Made by a program: the position numbers and the translations under genes. From assembly GCA_018401755.1 (NCBI GenBank), contig JAGYKJ010000005.1, positions 124,001 to 188,000 on the forward strand: a DNA stretch of 64,000 nucleotides. Direction: 5' to 3'. The stretch is from Litorivicinus sp. (lineage in GTDB: Bacteria > Pseudomonadota > Gammaproteobacteria > Pseudomonadales > Litorivicinaceae). Of the stretch, positions 9,082 to 16,888 are shown one piece after another (the stretch's first letter is position 1; each line of letters opens with the position of its first letter). The notes under the pieces were generated by a model. That model had not been told where the DNA came from. It saw nothing but the letters and a program-made list of their open reading frames with translations, and did no database searches.

Positions 9082-9420
9082 ATGGCAAAGCCAAACACCC
9101 GACCTTATTCTCGTTACGGACTGGAAGCCGCTGAACTGCTGGGGCTGCTCATTCATGACGCCCGCATTGCACGTAGCCTCACGGTCGCAGAAGCTGCCGA
9201 GCGCGCGGGCATCTCGCGCGGGCTGGTCCACAGGATCGAGAATGGTGAGATGGGCTGCTCCATCGGTGCCGTCTTTGAGCTCGCAGCCATTGTCGGCGTG
9301 CCGCTCTTTGAAGCAGAGCCCTCCACCCTGGTCCGCCACCTTGCCACGGCACGAAGCAAGCTGACCCTGCTGCCGAAGAAAGTACGCAAAAGTACTAAGG
9401 CGGTGAAGGATGACTTCTAA
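9082..9420 (+). CDS. hipB: HipB-like antitoxin, XRE-family DNA-binding protein
   Basis: A 112-residue protein with a Cro/C1 helix-turn-helix in the middle (LTVAEAAERAGISRGLVHRIE at about residues 33-53). It should bind the inverted repeat just upstream and repress the pair, and neutralise HipA by complex formation. The ATG at 9082 is chosen; a TTG at 9073 is also in frame. The basic C-terminal tail (KKVRKSTKAVKDDF) may contact the toxin. It overlaps hipA by 11 nt, the usual coupling. Confidence 0.85.
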   Translation: MAKPNTRPYSRYGLEAAELLGLLIHDARIARSLTVAEAAERAGISRGLVHRIENGEMGCSIGAVFELAAIVGVPLFEAEPSTLVRHLATARSKLTLLPKKVRKSTKAVKDDF

Positions 9421-10672
9421 ACCCCGTTATGAGGAAGCCTATGTCTGGGCTTGGTTGCCCGGCGCAACCGAGCCGGTTGTCGCTGGCCGTCTCGCCCAAG
9501 ATGGCGAGAATCTGATTTTCAACTATGGCCGTAGCTATCTTGCGCTTGAAGGGGCTATCCCCCTCTACGTGCCTGAACTGCCCTTGCGGGCTGGAGCCAT
9601 TACCCCTGCGCCTGGTTTGACCATGGCCGGGTGCCTGCGGGATGGCGCACCAGACGCCTGGGGGCGACGTGTCATCCTGAACAGAACCTTTGGCATCACA
9701 GGGAAGCATGCCGATATCGGTGCAATAGACGAGCTGACCTATCTATTGGAATCCGGCTCCGACCGCATCGGCGCGCTCGATTTCCAGTTATCTCCCACGA
9801 TATATGTTCCCCGGATAGCACAGGCTGCCACTTTGGAAGAATTGCTCACTGCTGCCGAAAAAGTTGAAAAGGGTATCCCCCTCACCCCCGAGCTGGATCA
9901 GGCCCTATTTCATGGGAGTTCACTGGGCGGCGCACGGCCCAAGGCCATGATCGAGGATGGCGATAGGAAGCTGATCGCCAAGTTCTCCTCCTCGACAGAC
10001 ACCTACAACGTGGTCAAGGCGGAATTCATCGCCATGCGGCTTGCCGCCAAGATCGGGCTCAACGTTGCGCTGGTGCGCCTGGCCCATGTGGTGGGGAAAG
10101 ACGTGTTACTGGTCGAACGGTTTGACCGTCTGCACGCCAATGATGGCTGGCAGCGCAAGGCCATGGTCTCGGCGCTGACGATATTCGGACTCGATGAGAT
10201 GATGGCCCGCTATACAAGCTATGCCGATCTGACCGAAGTCATCCGGCACCGCTTCAGCCAGCCAAAGGACACCTTGCGCGAATTGTTCGGGCGACTGGTG
10301 TTCAACATCCTGTGCGGCAATACCGATGACCATGCCCGCAACCATGCCGCCTTCTGGAACGGTAAAATGCTCGACCTCACACCGGCCTATGACATTTGCC
10401 CGCAAAGCTGGGCAGGCAATGAGGCCAGCCAGGCCATGCTGATTACCGGCAACAACCGACGCAGCACGCTCGCCACCTGTCTGGAGGCGGCTCCCAACTT
10501 TCTGCTCGACAAGCAAACCGCTGCGGGAATCATTCAGCACATGCTGGCAACCGTTCGTAAGGAATGGGAAGCAACCTGCGATGAAGCCAGCCTCTCAGAG
10601 GTTGACAGCAATCTATTGTGGGAACGGATGTTCCTCAACCCCTATATTTTCGAGGGCAGTGAGGGATTCTGA
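9410..10672 (+). CDS. hipA: HipA-like toxin, serine/threonine kinase
   Basis: A 420-residue HipA-family kinase. E. coli HipA phosphorylates glutamyl-tRNA synthetase and induces persistence; the target here is unknown. Visible elements in order: N-terminal HipA_N subdomain, Gly-rich loop GSSLGGARPKA (169-179), ATP-contact Lys191 in IAKF, VERFDR (235-240), catalytic loop NTDDHARNH (304-312) and the metal-binding Asp328 in PAYDI. All key residues are kept, so it should be active. Length is near the E. coli protein (440). Codon use looks like the rest of the island and not obviously decayed. Confidence 0.93.
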   Translation: MTSKPRYEEAYVWAWLPGATEPVVAGRLAQDGENLIFNYGRSYLALEGAIPLYVPELPLRAGAITPAPGLTMAGCLRDGAPDAWGRRVILNRTFGITGKHADIGAIDELTYLLESGSDRIGALDFQLSPTIYVPRIAQAATLEELLTAAEKVEKGIPLTPELDQALFHGSSLGGARPKAMIEDGDRKLIAKFSSSTDTYNVVKAEFIAMRLAAKIGLNVALVRLAHVVGKDVLLVERFDRLHANDGWQRKAMVSALTIFGLDEMMARYTSYADLTEVIRHRFSQPKDTLRELFGRLVFNILCGNTDDHARNHAAFWNGKMLDLTPAYDICPQSWAGNEASQAMLITGNNRRSTLATCLEAAPNFLLDKQTAAGIIQHMLATVRKEWEATCDEASLSEVDSNLLWERMFLNPYIFEGSEGF

Positions 10673-10885
10673 CGCCGTACCTGAGGCACAGCTTCGCGGC
10701 TCAAGAGCGGCAAACAGTGCTCAAGCCTGTTGCAGACTATTGGCGGCAACTGTGGACGTTGATTGATAAATGGTGGTGTTTTTTGATCGTTATTTGGCGT
10801 ATTCGCGAGACGGGCGAGGCCGTCAGGGAAAGCATTTTGGGAGTGACGCAGATCTCTGACCTGCAAGTAGCATCACATGGCCGTT

Positions 10886-11224
10886 CTATTCGTAGGCGAA
10901 CATGTGCTGGAGAATGCCGGAGACCTCGCGACAACTCGGCTCCGGCAGGCGCCCGAGATACTGAGCGAGGCGCGCCTTATCCACTGTCCGTATCTGGTCG
11001 AGAACCACCTGGCCCTTCTTGCGCTGGAAGGTAACATCGACGCGGCTCGGGTAGTCCCGCGTGACGGAAGTCATGGGAGCGATGATGACCGTCCGGATGT
11101 GCCGGTTCATCTCGTCCGGTGAGATAACCAGGCAAGGTCGGGTCTTCTTGATCTCTGACCCCAGCGTGGGGTCGAGGTTCACCAGGTACACGTCATACCG
11201 CCGGACATCCGCTACCACTCCCAT
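10886..11224 (-). CDS. mazF: MazF/PemK-type endoribonuclease toxin
   Basis: A 112-residue toxin of the PemK/MazF fold. RRYDVYLVNLDPTLGSEIKK and the following RPCLVIS are the conserved first strands; Arg at the start of RPCLVIS and the Thr in IAPMTS correspond to catalytic positions that cut mRNA at short motifs. The overlap with the upstream antitoxin is 13 nt. The 213 nt between its end and hipA hold nothing recognised. Both genes look intact. Confidence 0.93.
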   Translation of the reverse strand: MGVVADVRRYDVYLVNLDPTLGSEIKKTRPCLVISPDEMNRHIRTVIIAPMTSVTRDYPSRVDVTFQRKKGQVVLDQIRTVDKARLAQYLGRLPEPSCREVSGILQHMFAYE

Positions 11225-11463
11225 GCATCCTTATCCCAATCATGCTCCATCGTATCGGGGATAAGCAGGGCATCGTCCTCGGCAGCGGCCATCCTCGCGA
11301 ACGCTCCGTCCCAGCCATCGCGGATGCGACGAGCAGGCTCCAGCATGACAATGCCGTGCTCGACGCGCATCTCGATCTGCTCGCCGAAGCCGCATTCCTT
11401 GATCACCGAGCTTGGAATACGCACGCCTTTGGAATTGCCGATCGCGATCAGGTTTACCTTCAT
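11212..11463 (-). CDS. mazE: MazE/AbrB-type antitoxin
   Basis: An 83-residue protein with an N-terminal SpoVT/AbrB DNA-binding domain (IGNSKGVRIPSSVIKECGF) and an acidic C-terminal tail (EDDALLIPDTMEHDWDKD) that would occupy the MazF active site. It represses its own promoter in known systems. The start at 11463 follows a GGAGG ribosome site. It is first in the mazE-mazF pair. Confidence 0.93.
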   Translation of the reverse strand: MKVNLIAIGNSKGVRIPSSVIKECGFGEQIEMRVEHGIVMLEPARRIRDGWDGAFARMAAAEDDALLIPDTMEHDWDKDAWEW

Positions 11464-11479
11464 GTTTAAGTCCTCCGAT

Positions 11480-11515
11480 GTACTAACAATGTACTCACTC
11501 CGATTGGATTGTCAA
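11480..11515 (-). promoter_or_regulatory. mazEF promoter with overlapping palindrome
   Basis: Reading the minus strand, TTGACA (11515-11510) is followed after 16 nt by TACATT (11493-11488), a good sigma-70 pair. The -10 lies inside GTAC-N7-GTAC (11480-11494), a plausible MazE/MazEF operator that would block the promoter when bound. The GGAGG ribosome site and mazE start follow directly. The -35 sits against the stop codon upstream of the recombinase fragment. Confidence 0.6.
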
Positions 11516-11518
11516 TGA

Positions 11519-11800
11519 CTTGACCGCCTCACTCGCTTACTGCTCGATGCACGGGAAATCGCAGATACCTTGACAGTGCGTAAAGGTCGGTTGGCCTCGG
11601 GTACGTCGATCGATGACCCTGCCGATCCAATGGGGAAGACGCTCTTTAACATCCTCACCATCTTCGCAGAGTTTGCATCCGACCTCATCCTGTCACGGAC
11701 GCGCGAGGGATGGTGGTCGCGCATGCCAAACGCAAAAAGTCCCCGCAGGATACGGCAAACCGTGACATCGCAATGCTGCTAGAACTCCGACTGATGCGCA
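11519..11800 (+). pseudogene. Serine recombinase (resolvase/invertase) internal fragment
   Basis: The frame from 11519 reads LDRLTRLLLDAREIADTL and then GKTLFNILTIFAEFASDLI, followed by RTREG. These are the conserved DRL and AEFExxLIxxRTREG segments that end the catalytic domain of Tn3/Gin-type serine recombinases. After RTREG the frame shifts by one base and continues MVVAHAKRKK, matching the next few residues of the family. The N-terminal part with the catalytic serine and the DNA-binding end are missing. It sits head to head with mazE, whose promoter starts at its truncated end. Confidence 0.75.
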
Positions 11801-11917
11801 AAAGTGAGGTTGGCGGCCGCAGCACACAGTATGAGGTTGTGCTGAAGATGTTTCAGAACCAATCTTGCCTGTGTGTTCATTTTTGCTTATCTTGAAGACA
11901 AGATTACGGAGGCAATC

Positions 11918-12172
11918 ATGTCCCAGACCACGACGATGACTGTCCGCATCAGCGGTGCCCTGAGCGAATTCGTGGCATCGAACGTAGGCGAGAACGGATC
12001 CTATGAGAACATCAGCGAGTACGTCCGCGACCTGATCCGGCGCGACAAAGAGCGGGCCGAGCGCGAGGCTTTTGATCGTCTGAAGGCTGAGCTGACCCGG
12101 GCGTTTGGAGCGCCCGAGGAAAGCTACCGCCCCTTGACCGCCGCCGAGGTCATTGCCCGGAACCGGGGCTAA
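11918..12172 (+). CDS. parD: ParD-type antitoxin (intact copy)
   Basis: An 84-residue ribbon-helix-helix antitoxin. The N-terminal strand (TTTMTVRISGALSEFV) and the SYENISEYVRDLIRRDKE helix are typical of CC2985/ParD family proteins, with a C-terminal toxin-binding tail ending EVIARNRG. The start at 11918 has an ACGGAGG ribosome site. parE follows after 4 nt. A decayed paralogue lies at 8580-8816. Confidence 0.9.
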   Translation: MSQTTTMTVRISGALSEFVASNVGENGSYENISEYVRDLIRRDKERAEREAFDRLKAELTRAFGAPEESYRPLTAAEVIARNRG

Positions 12173-12176
12173 CGAC

Positions 12177-12488
12177 GTGATCATTCGCATCCAGGAGGCC
12201 GCATCGCTGCGGCTCGACGAAATCTATCGCTACACCCGCGACCGCTGGGGCGACGAGCAGGCGGATCGGTACACCACCGACCTCTTCGCGGCGTTCGACC
12301 AGATCGAAAGCCATGGCGTCGCGTCCCGCCCCATCCCGGCCGAGTTTGGCGTCGACGGCTTTTACTTCCGACACGCGCATCATTTCGTGTACTGGCGGTG
12401 GCTGTCGAACGGGGACGTGGGCATTGTCACGATCCTGCACGAGCGGATGCACCAGATGGACCGCTTTCGTGATGACCTGCCTGAATGA
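12177..12488 (+). CDS. parE: ParE-type toxin (RelE/ParE superfamily)
   Basis: A 103-residue toxin starting at GTG 12177, four bases after the parD stop. The pattern AxxRLDEIYRYTRDRWGDEQADRY in the N-terminal helices and the late VTILHERM strand are those of ParE proteins, which poison DNA gyrase. It converges on hicB; the 156-nt spacer holds an inverted repeat TTAACC (12552-12557) / GGTTAA (12569-12574) but no T-rich terminator. Confidence 0.9.
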   Translation: MIIRIQEAASLRLDEIYRYTRDRWGDEQADRYTTDLFAAFDQIESHGVASRPIPAEFGVDGFYFRHAHHFVYWRWLSNGDVGIVTILHERMHQMDRFRDDLPE

Positions 12489-12644
12489 CCAGGGTTGGCG
12501 GCGCAATCCTCTTTTCTAGTCATGGGGGACTCGAAAAATGTTGACCAGGTGTTAACCAGAAACTACCCGGTTAATTCCCCAGTTCATGCGGTGGAACAGC
12601 TTTATCCATGCAGTTTTGCCCCTCGGTCGTACCGACTATTCATG

Positions 12645-12995
12645 TCACGCCGCATGCTCATCGCGTTCGAGATATCGGCGGAGCGCATCGCTGACGACGG
12701 TGTTGAGGTTGATGCCCCGGCGCTTGGCGTAGAGCATGGCGCGGCGGTGCAGGTCGCGTCCGGGGCGCACGTTGAAGCTGCCCTTCAGGGGCACATCGGG
12801 CTTGCGGCCCTCGGCCTCGCAGAGCTCAAGATAATCGTCGACGGCATCCTGGAACGCCGCCTTGATGCCCTTGGCGTCTTGTCCTTCATAGGTCACCAGA
12901 TCGCGGATAAACTCAAGGCGACCGCGCAGCACTTCATCCTCGTCGCTGTATTCGACTGATCCGAGATACCCTTTGTATTCCAGCATCGTGCTCAT
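12645..12995 (-). CDS. hicB: HicB-type antitoxin
   Basis: A 116-residue antitoxin with the degraded RNase-H-like HicB fold (YKGYLGSVEYSDEDEVLRG; FIRDLVTYEG) followed by an Arc/CopG-like DNA-binding tail (DLHRRAMLYAKRRGINLNTVV). It begins with ATG overlapping the hicA stop by 4 nt, the usual hicA-hicB order. Since hicA is frameshifted, hicB may now be an orphan repressor. Confidence 0.9.
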   Translation of the reverse strand: MSTMLEYKGYLGSVEYSDEDEVLRGRLEFIRDLVTYEGQDAKGIKAAFQDAVDDYLELCEAEGRKPDVPLKGSFNVRPGRDLHRRAMLYAKRRGINLNTVVSDALRRYLERDEHAA

Positions 12996-13245
12996 ATCAG
13001 ACCCTCCTCGGTCAGGACCCGCAGCACATCATCAATGACGCACATCTTGACGATATTGCGGGATGCGGCTTGTGCAACGCGATGGTGGGCGCGGTGGCAT
13101 GGACAAAGCGCCGCCGGGAACCGCCTGTCTTGCACGTGACGGCCTCGGCATAGTCGAGACCTTCGAGCAGCCTGACGAGCTCGTCCCAGGTAAAGTCTTT
13201 CGGCCTGCCCTTCAGTCGGGCAACCAGCTTGTCGCGCCGACTCAT
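12992..13245 (-). pseudogene. hicA: HicA-type toxin, frameshifted
   Basis: The first frame from ATG 13245 gives DKLVARLKGRPKDFTWDELV and GGSRRRFVHATAPTIALHKPHP, a clear HicA mRNA interferase with its catalytic His region. Near 13059-13061 one base is missing and the rest (RNIVKMCVIDDVLRVLTEEG) continues in another frame up to the hicB overlap. The single deletion could be a real inactivation or a sequencing slip. Its start overlaps the stop of a 31-codon frame (ATGA), coupling it to the genes upstream. Confidence 0.85.
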
Positions 13246-13337
13246 GCCGCCTTGCCACTCCCATTTTGTTTCCTAGAATTAGGGTGGGCATTCGGGCGGG
13301 ATTTTGCAACCATTTTCAGTTGCATGTGCCGGAGCAT
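13242..13337 (-). CDS. Small ORF, 31 codons, between mobilization remnant and hicA
   Basis: An ATG at 13337 shares one base with the upstream stop (TGATG), and the stop at 13242 overlaps the hicA ATG by 4 nt. This double translational coupling makes it likely that ribosomes read through it. The peptide is basic (MLRHMQLKMVAKSR...) and not recognised. It could be a genuine small protein, a leader that couples hicA translation, or the tail of a broken gene. Confidence 0.4.
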   Translation of the reverse strand: MLRHMQLKMVAKSRPNAHPNSRKQNGSGKAA

Positions 13338-13592
13338 CAAAGCAGATCGATGGGCCTTCCGCCTTCGTCATCCGACACCTCAGGCGGTGTCGGGCTGTTC
13401 AGCGCCCGCCGCAGCGGTTCGAGCGTATCATTCAACTCCATGAGAATGCCGTCCACCTGCCGCGAAGACGGATCATCTTGGGCATCCGTGCGCAAGGCCA
13501 TGGCCTCAACCTTGCTGCCTATCCCCCAAGGTCGGGATGACAGCCTCGGCGAAACTGGTAAGGTCGGTTCGCCCCTCAGCCCGCTCGATCAT
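13337..13592 (-). pseudogene. Unrecognised small protein linked to mobC-like gene, frameshifted
   Basis: ATG 13592 gives MIERAEGRTDLTSFAEAV then PTLG; at a run of five C on the + strand (13523-13527) the frame breaks, and the continuation (IGSKVEAMALRTDAQDD ... ILMELNDTLEPLRRAL) runs in another frame to 13337. Joined, it is about 84 residues, mostly helical. It lies 20 nt after the mobC-like gene and is probably an accessory mobilization or partner protein, which is inference from position only. No family was recognised. Confidence 0.5.
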
Positions 13593-13612
13593 GTCTTTCC
13601 CGGGAAGACCGC

Positions 13613-13876
13613 CTAGGCTTCAAGGTTCGGGTCACCACTGGCCACCGCGAGAGTCTTCATGGCTTTCAGTTCAAAGATCAGCGTTGCCAGGGCGCGTACT
13701 TGGAATGGCGGCTTCGGCAAGGGGCCTTTCAGGGCCGCCGCACGCATATAGGCGGAGACTGTCAGTCCGGCTATGGCGGCAGCGCGTTCAATGGCGCGCT
13801 TTTCATGGGGGGTGACGGGAATTCTCTGGACGACCGACAATCGATCCGCAGCGGGTATCGGCTTACGTCCGGCCAC
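13613..13876 (-). CDS. MobC-like relaxosome / ribbon-helix-helix mobilization protein
   Basis: An 87-residue protein starting at GTG 13876. [31 protein letters not shown] is the typical helix-turn of plasmid MobC/TraJ-like relaxosome proteins that help a relaxase bind oriT. It heads a minus-strand run of coupled small genes ending in hicAB. No relaxase is present in the window, so if functional it would depend on one elsewhere. Its presence marks the island as derived from a plasmid or mobilizable element. Confidence 0.65.
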   Translation of the reverse strand: MAGRKPIPAADRLSVVQRIPVTPHEKRAIERAAAIAGLTVSAYMRAAALKGPLPKPPFQVRALATLIFELKAMKTLAVASGDPNLEA

Positions 13877-14113
13877 GTCTCAGACCCCATGCCCGTCGCT
13901 CGAAGAGGATCGGGGGGAGGTCCGGGGCGGGATACACCGCCTTGAGGCCGCAGGGCCGGATGGTTCATCAGCAAGACGATTCCGCTTGAGACCCCGCAAG
14001 GCGGTCGAATGCGGATCGTGTTGGATGGCAAACAATGCCGGCGGTCGCTCACCTCGGGGGCGTCCGTCAGGATCAGGGCTTTTTGATTTAGTTATTGATT
14101 TCAGTGTCTTATT
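13877..14113. other. Non-coding stretch upstream of mobC-like gene, possible oriT relic
   Basis: No convincing gene on either strand; open frames here lack family resemblance. Mobilization genes are usually preceded by oriT, and the minus strand holds ATCCTG at 14073-14068, the core of IncP-type nick sites, but the flanks do not match well. A relic of oriT is possible and unproven. Confidence 0.3.
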
Positions 14114-14160
14114 TGGTTGCGGGGCATTGAACCTGCGACCTTCAGGTTATGAGCCTGACC
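14114..14160 (-). pseudogene. tRNA-Met 3' half remnant (island attachment-site relic)
   Basis: On the minus strand the sequence GGTCAGGCTCATAACC is the anticodon arm of elongator tRNA-Met (anticodon CAT), followed by GAAGGTCGCAGGTTCAA and a 3' end CCCCGCAACCA. The T-arm lacks about four bases compared with a functional tRNA, and the 5' half is absent. Islands commonly carry the 3' half of their target tRNA gene at one end, so this marks the island boundary. It overlaps the last codons and stop of metZ. Confidence 0.75.
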
Positions 14161-15364
14161 TCAGAGCCGCAAAACCCCGACGACAATCCGCTTTGAGATC
14201 CTCCACAGACTCCAACCCAACTGCAATTCGAATCAAGTTCTCGCCAATCCCCATCAGTTGGCGATCGGCATCCGTCAAGCGGCCATGTGTGGACGTTGCC
14301 GGATGACACACGGTTGTCTTGGCATCCCCGAGGTTCGCGGTCAATGACATTAAACAGGTCCCATTAAGAAACGCCCAAGCCGCCTCACGGGTCCCTGCCG
14401 CCAAGGTAAAACTCAGTACCCCACCCCCGGCCTGCATCTGTCGTTGAGCCAACGCCCGTTGTGGATGACTCGCCAAGCCCGCATAGTTCACCCGCGCAAC
14501 CTCAGGTTGTTCCTCAAGCCATTGTGCAAGCGCTAATGCGCGCTCGGAATGCGCCGCCATCCGAATCTGTAAGGTCTCTAAGCCTTTCAAGAAGATCCAC
14601 GCGTTAAACGGACTCATGGTGACGCCACCAGAGCGAATAAAGGTGGTCACAGGCTCAATCAGCGATCGCCGACCCACGACCGCACCCCCTAATGCGCGCC
14701 CTTGTCCATCGATGTACTTGGTCGCCGAATGGATCACCAAATCAGCACCCAGCGCCAAGGGCTGTTGCAGTGCTGGACTGGTAAAGCAATTATCGACCAC
14801 AAGCAAGGTCCCAGCGGCCTGACACAATGCGGATAATGCCGCAATATCCACCAATTCAATGGTTGGATTTGAGGGTGTTTCCACATAGGCGAGGCGTGCG
14901 GGTGTTTTCAAGGCAGACTCCCAAACCTCAAGTCGCGTCGTCGGCACCAGTTCAATCTGCATGTTGAACTTCTGCAGATACTTTTGAAACAGCTGCAGGG
15001 TCGCGCCAAACACTCCAGTTGAACACAAAATGCGATCACCCGACTGGCAATGCGCCAACACGGTTGACAAGATCGCCCCCATGCCAGTCGCTGCTGCCTC
15101 GCAAGCCTCAGCGCCTTCCATCGCCGCTAAGCGTTCGCAAAAGCTATCGATTGTTGGATTATCAATCCGGCCGTAAATGGACAGCCCAGAATTGTTCACG
15201 AAGGCATCAGCCATGGTCGCCGCATCTGGGAACACAAAGCTCGATGTCATAAAAATCGGCTCGGCATGCTCTCGTTCCGCGGTTCGATGGATCCCCATCC
15301 GCACCGCCTGGGTTTCCAGCGCCATGTCCTGGAGCAAGGCATTCAACCGATCATCGCGTTTCAT
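14147..15364 (-). CDS. metZ: O-succinylhomoserine sulfhydrylase
   Basis: A 405-residue PLP enzyme that makes homocysteine from O-succinylhomoserine and sulfide. The PLP lysine is in HSATKYIDGQGR (about residue 216) and the length and NSGLSIYGRIDNPT segment fit MetZ rather than MetB or MetY. ATG 15364 shares one base with the purF stop. The C-terminal codons RSGS and the TAA come from the tRNA-Met remnant, so the original end was replaced when the island inserted; the loss is only a few residues and the enzyme should work. It is the last gene of the long directon. Confidence 0.95.
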   Translation of the reverse strand: MKRDDRLNALLQDMALETQAVRMGIHRTAEREHAEPIFMTSSFVFPDAATMADAFVNNSGLSIYGRIDNPTIDSFCERLAAMEGAEACEAAATGMGAILSTVLAHCQSGDRILCSTGVFGATLQLFQKYLQKFNMQIELVPTTRLEVWESALKTPARLAYVETPSNPTIELVDIAALSALCQAAGTLLVVDNCFTSPALQQPLALGADLVIHSATKYIDGQGRALGGAVVGRRSLIEPVTTFIRSGGVTMSPFNAWIFLKGLETLQIRMAAHSERALALAQWLEEQPEVARVNYAGLASHPQRALAQRQMQAGGGVLSFTLAAGTREAAWAFLNGTCLMSLTANLGDAKTTVCHPATSTHGRLTDADRQLMGIGENLIRIAVGLESVEDLKADCRRGFAALRSGS

Positions 15365-16878
15365 CAAGACACGTCCGCACGTAAATCCAAGGACGCATCT
15401 TCGGCGTCCGACCGCCGCGCCTTTGCAGTATCATTCCGCTTGGCCGCCAACTCTTCAAGATAGGCCGCATCGATCTCGCGCGTCAAATAGCAGGCTGAAA
15501 ACACGGAGTCTTCAAAGGTTCGCAAGGCGGGGTTCAGCTCACGGACAGCATCGACGAGATCCTCAAGTTCCTGATAAATCAGTCCATCGGCACCTATTAA
15601 CTGATTGATCTGTGCCGTGGTCCGTCCATGCGCAATCAGCTCTGACGCTGCCGGCATATCGATTCCATACACATTTGGGGAGACCACGGCAGGCGCTGCT
15701 GACGCGAAATACACCTTCTTGGCACCGGCATCACGCGCCATTTCAACAATCTGATGGCAGGTCGTGCCGCGCACGATCGAATCATCCACCAACAACACAT
15801 TACGTCCCTTGAACTCAGAGGCGACCGGGTTAAGCTTTTGCCGCACCGACTTTTGCCGTTCTGTTTGTCCCGGCATGATGAAGGTTCGACCAATATAGCG
15901 ATTCTTGATGAAGCCTTCACGGAACAACACGCCGAGTTTCTGGGCAACTTCCAACGCAGCGGTGCGGCTTGTATCCGGGATTGGAATCACGACATCGATA
16001 TCGTAATTGGGCATCTCCTTGAGAATTTTATCCGCGAGTTTCCGTCCCATGTTGATCCGTGCCGCATAGACGCTCACACCATCAATCACGGAATCAGGAC
16101 GGGATAAATACACATACTCAAACAAGCAGGGATGACGCTCTTTATCACCAGCACACAACTTCCGATGCAGCGTCCCAGATGCATCAACGAACGCAGCCTC
16201 GCCTGGCGCGAGGTCGTCAATCAAGGAAAAGCCAGCGCAACTCAAAGCCACTGACTCGCTGGCAATCATGTATTCGACGCCACGTTCCGTCTTTCGCTGC
16301 CCGATACAGATTGGCCGGATCCCATGGGGGTCCCGAAAGCCTAAAATACCATGTCCGTTAATTAAGGCGACCACTGCATAGGCGCCACGGCAGCGTCGAT
16401 GCACTGCTTCCACCGCCGCAAAAAAATCCTCAGGACTCGGCCGAAAGGTGTGCCGCTGATCCAACTCATGCGCCAAGACGTTGAGGAGGACTTCCGAGTC
16501 GCTGTCGGTATTGATATGGCGTAAATCTTCGTGATACAGATTTTCCATTAACTCGCGCGTATTGGTCAGGTTGCCATTGTGCGCGAGGCTGATGCCGTAT
16601 GGACTGTTGACGTAGAAGGGTTGCGACTCAGATGACGAACTCGATCCTGCCGTTGGATATCGGACGTGACCAATCCCCATATTGCCCATGAGATAGCGCA
16701 TGTGACGTGTTCGGAAAACGTCCCGCACCAAGCCATTGTCTTTGCGTAAATGGAACTTGCCTCGATCACAGGTCACAATCCCGGCTGCGTCTTGGCCCCG
16801 ATGCTGCAACACGGTTAATGCATCAAATAACGCTTGATTGACGTTACCGCGCCCGAAGATTCCCACTACGCCACACAT
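15364..16878 (-). CDS. purF: Amidophosphoribosyltransferase
   Basis: A 504-residue enzyme for the first committed step of purine synthesis, moving glutamine ammonia to PRPP. The second of two adjacent ATGs (16878) is preferred because it puts the catalytic Cys right after Met (MCGVVGIFG) and has better spacing to AGGA. The glutaminase domain fills the first half; the PRPP loop [13 protein letters not shown] lies near residue 365. No propeptide is seen, as in other proteobacterial PurF. It follows cvpA by 10 nt, the classic cvpA-purF order. Confidence 0.97.
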   Translation of the reverse strand: MCGVVGIFGRGNVNQALFDALTVLQHRGQDAAGIVTCDRGKFHLRKDNGLVRDVFRTRHMRYLMGNMGIGHVRYPTAGSSSSSESQPFYVNSPYGISLAHNGNLTNTRELMENLYHEDLRHINTDSDSEVLLNVLAHELDQRHTFRPSPEDFFAAVEAVHRRCRGAYAVVALINGHGILGFRDPHGIRPICIGQRKTERGVEYMIASESVALSCAGFSLIDDLAPGEAAFVDASGTLHRKLCAGDKERHPCLFEYVYLSRPDSVIDGVSVYAARINMGRKLADKILKEMPNYDIDVVIPIPDTSRTAALEVAQKLGVLFREGFIKNRYIGRTFIMPGQTERQKSVRQKLNPVASEFKGRNVLLVDDSIVRGTTCHQIVEMARDAGAKKVYFASAAPAVVSPNVYGIDMPAASELIAHGRTTAQINQLIGADGLIYQELEDLVDAVRELNPALRTFEDSVFSACYLTREIDAAYLEELAAKRNDTAKARRSDAEDASLDLRADVS

Positions 16879-16888
16879 CATTCATTCC

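Larger units (their letters stand above)
8379..14160. mobile_element. Accessory island rich in toxin-antitoxin genes, remnant of an integrated mobilizable element
   Basis: Between the core genes htpX and metZ lie about 5.8 kb of non-core DNA: four toxin-antitoxin pairs (hipBA, mazEF, parDE, hicAB), a second decayed parD, a serine recombinase fragment, and mobC-like and linked small genes. The right edge carries the 3' half of tRNA-Met, a common integration target. No intact integrase remains, so the element appears fossilised, kept perhaps by the addictive pairs. The left edge near 8379 is set only by the end of htpX; no matching direct repeat of the tRNA sequence was found there, so the true left boundary is unproven. 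Confidence 0.7.

Noticed and set aside
12552-12574. Bidirectional terminator between parE and hicB
   Set aside because: There is a 6-bp inverted repeat with an 11-nt loop but no T-run on either side, so it is not a convincing intrinsic terminator.
13771-14052. 93-residue minus-strand frame upstream of the mobC-like gene
   Set aside because: It overlaps the start of the mobC-like gene in another frame, has no recognisable domain and ends in shadow sequence.
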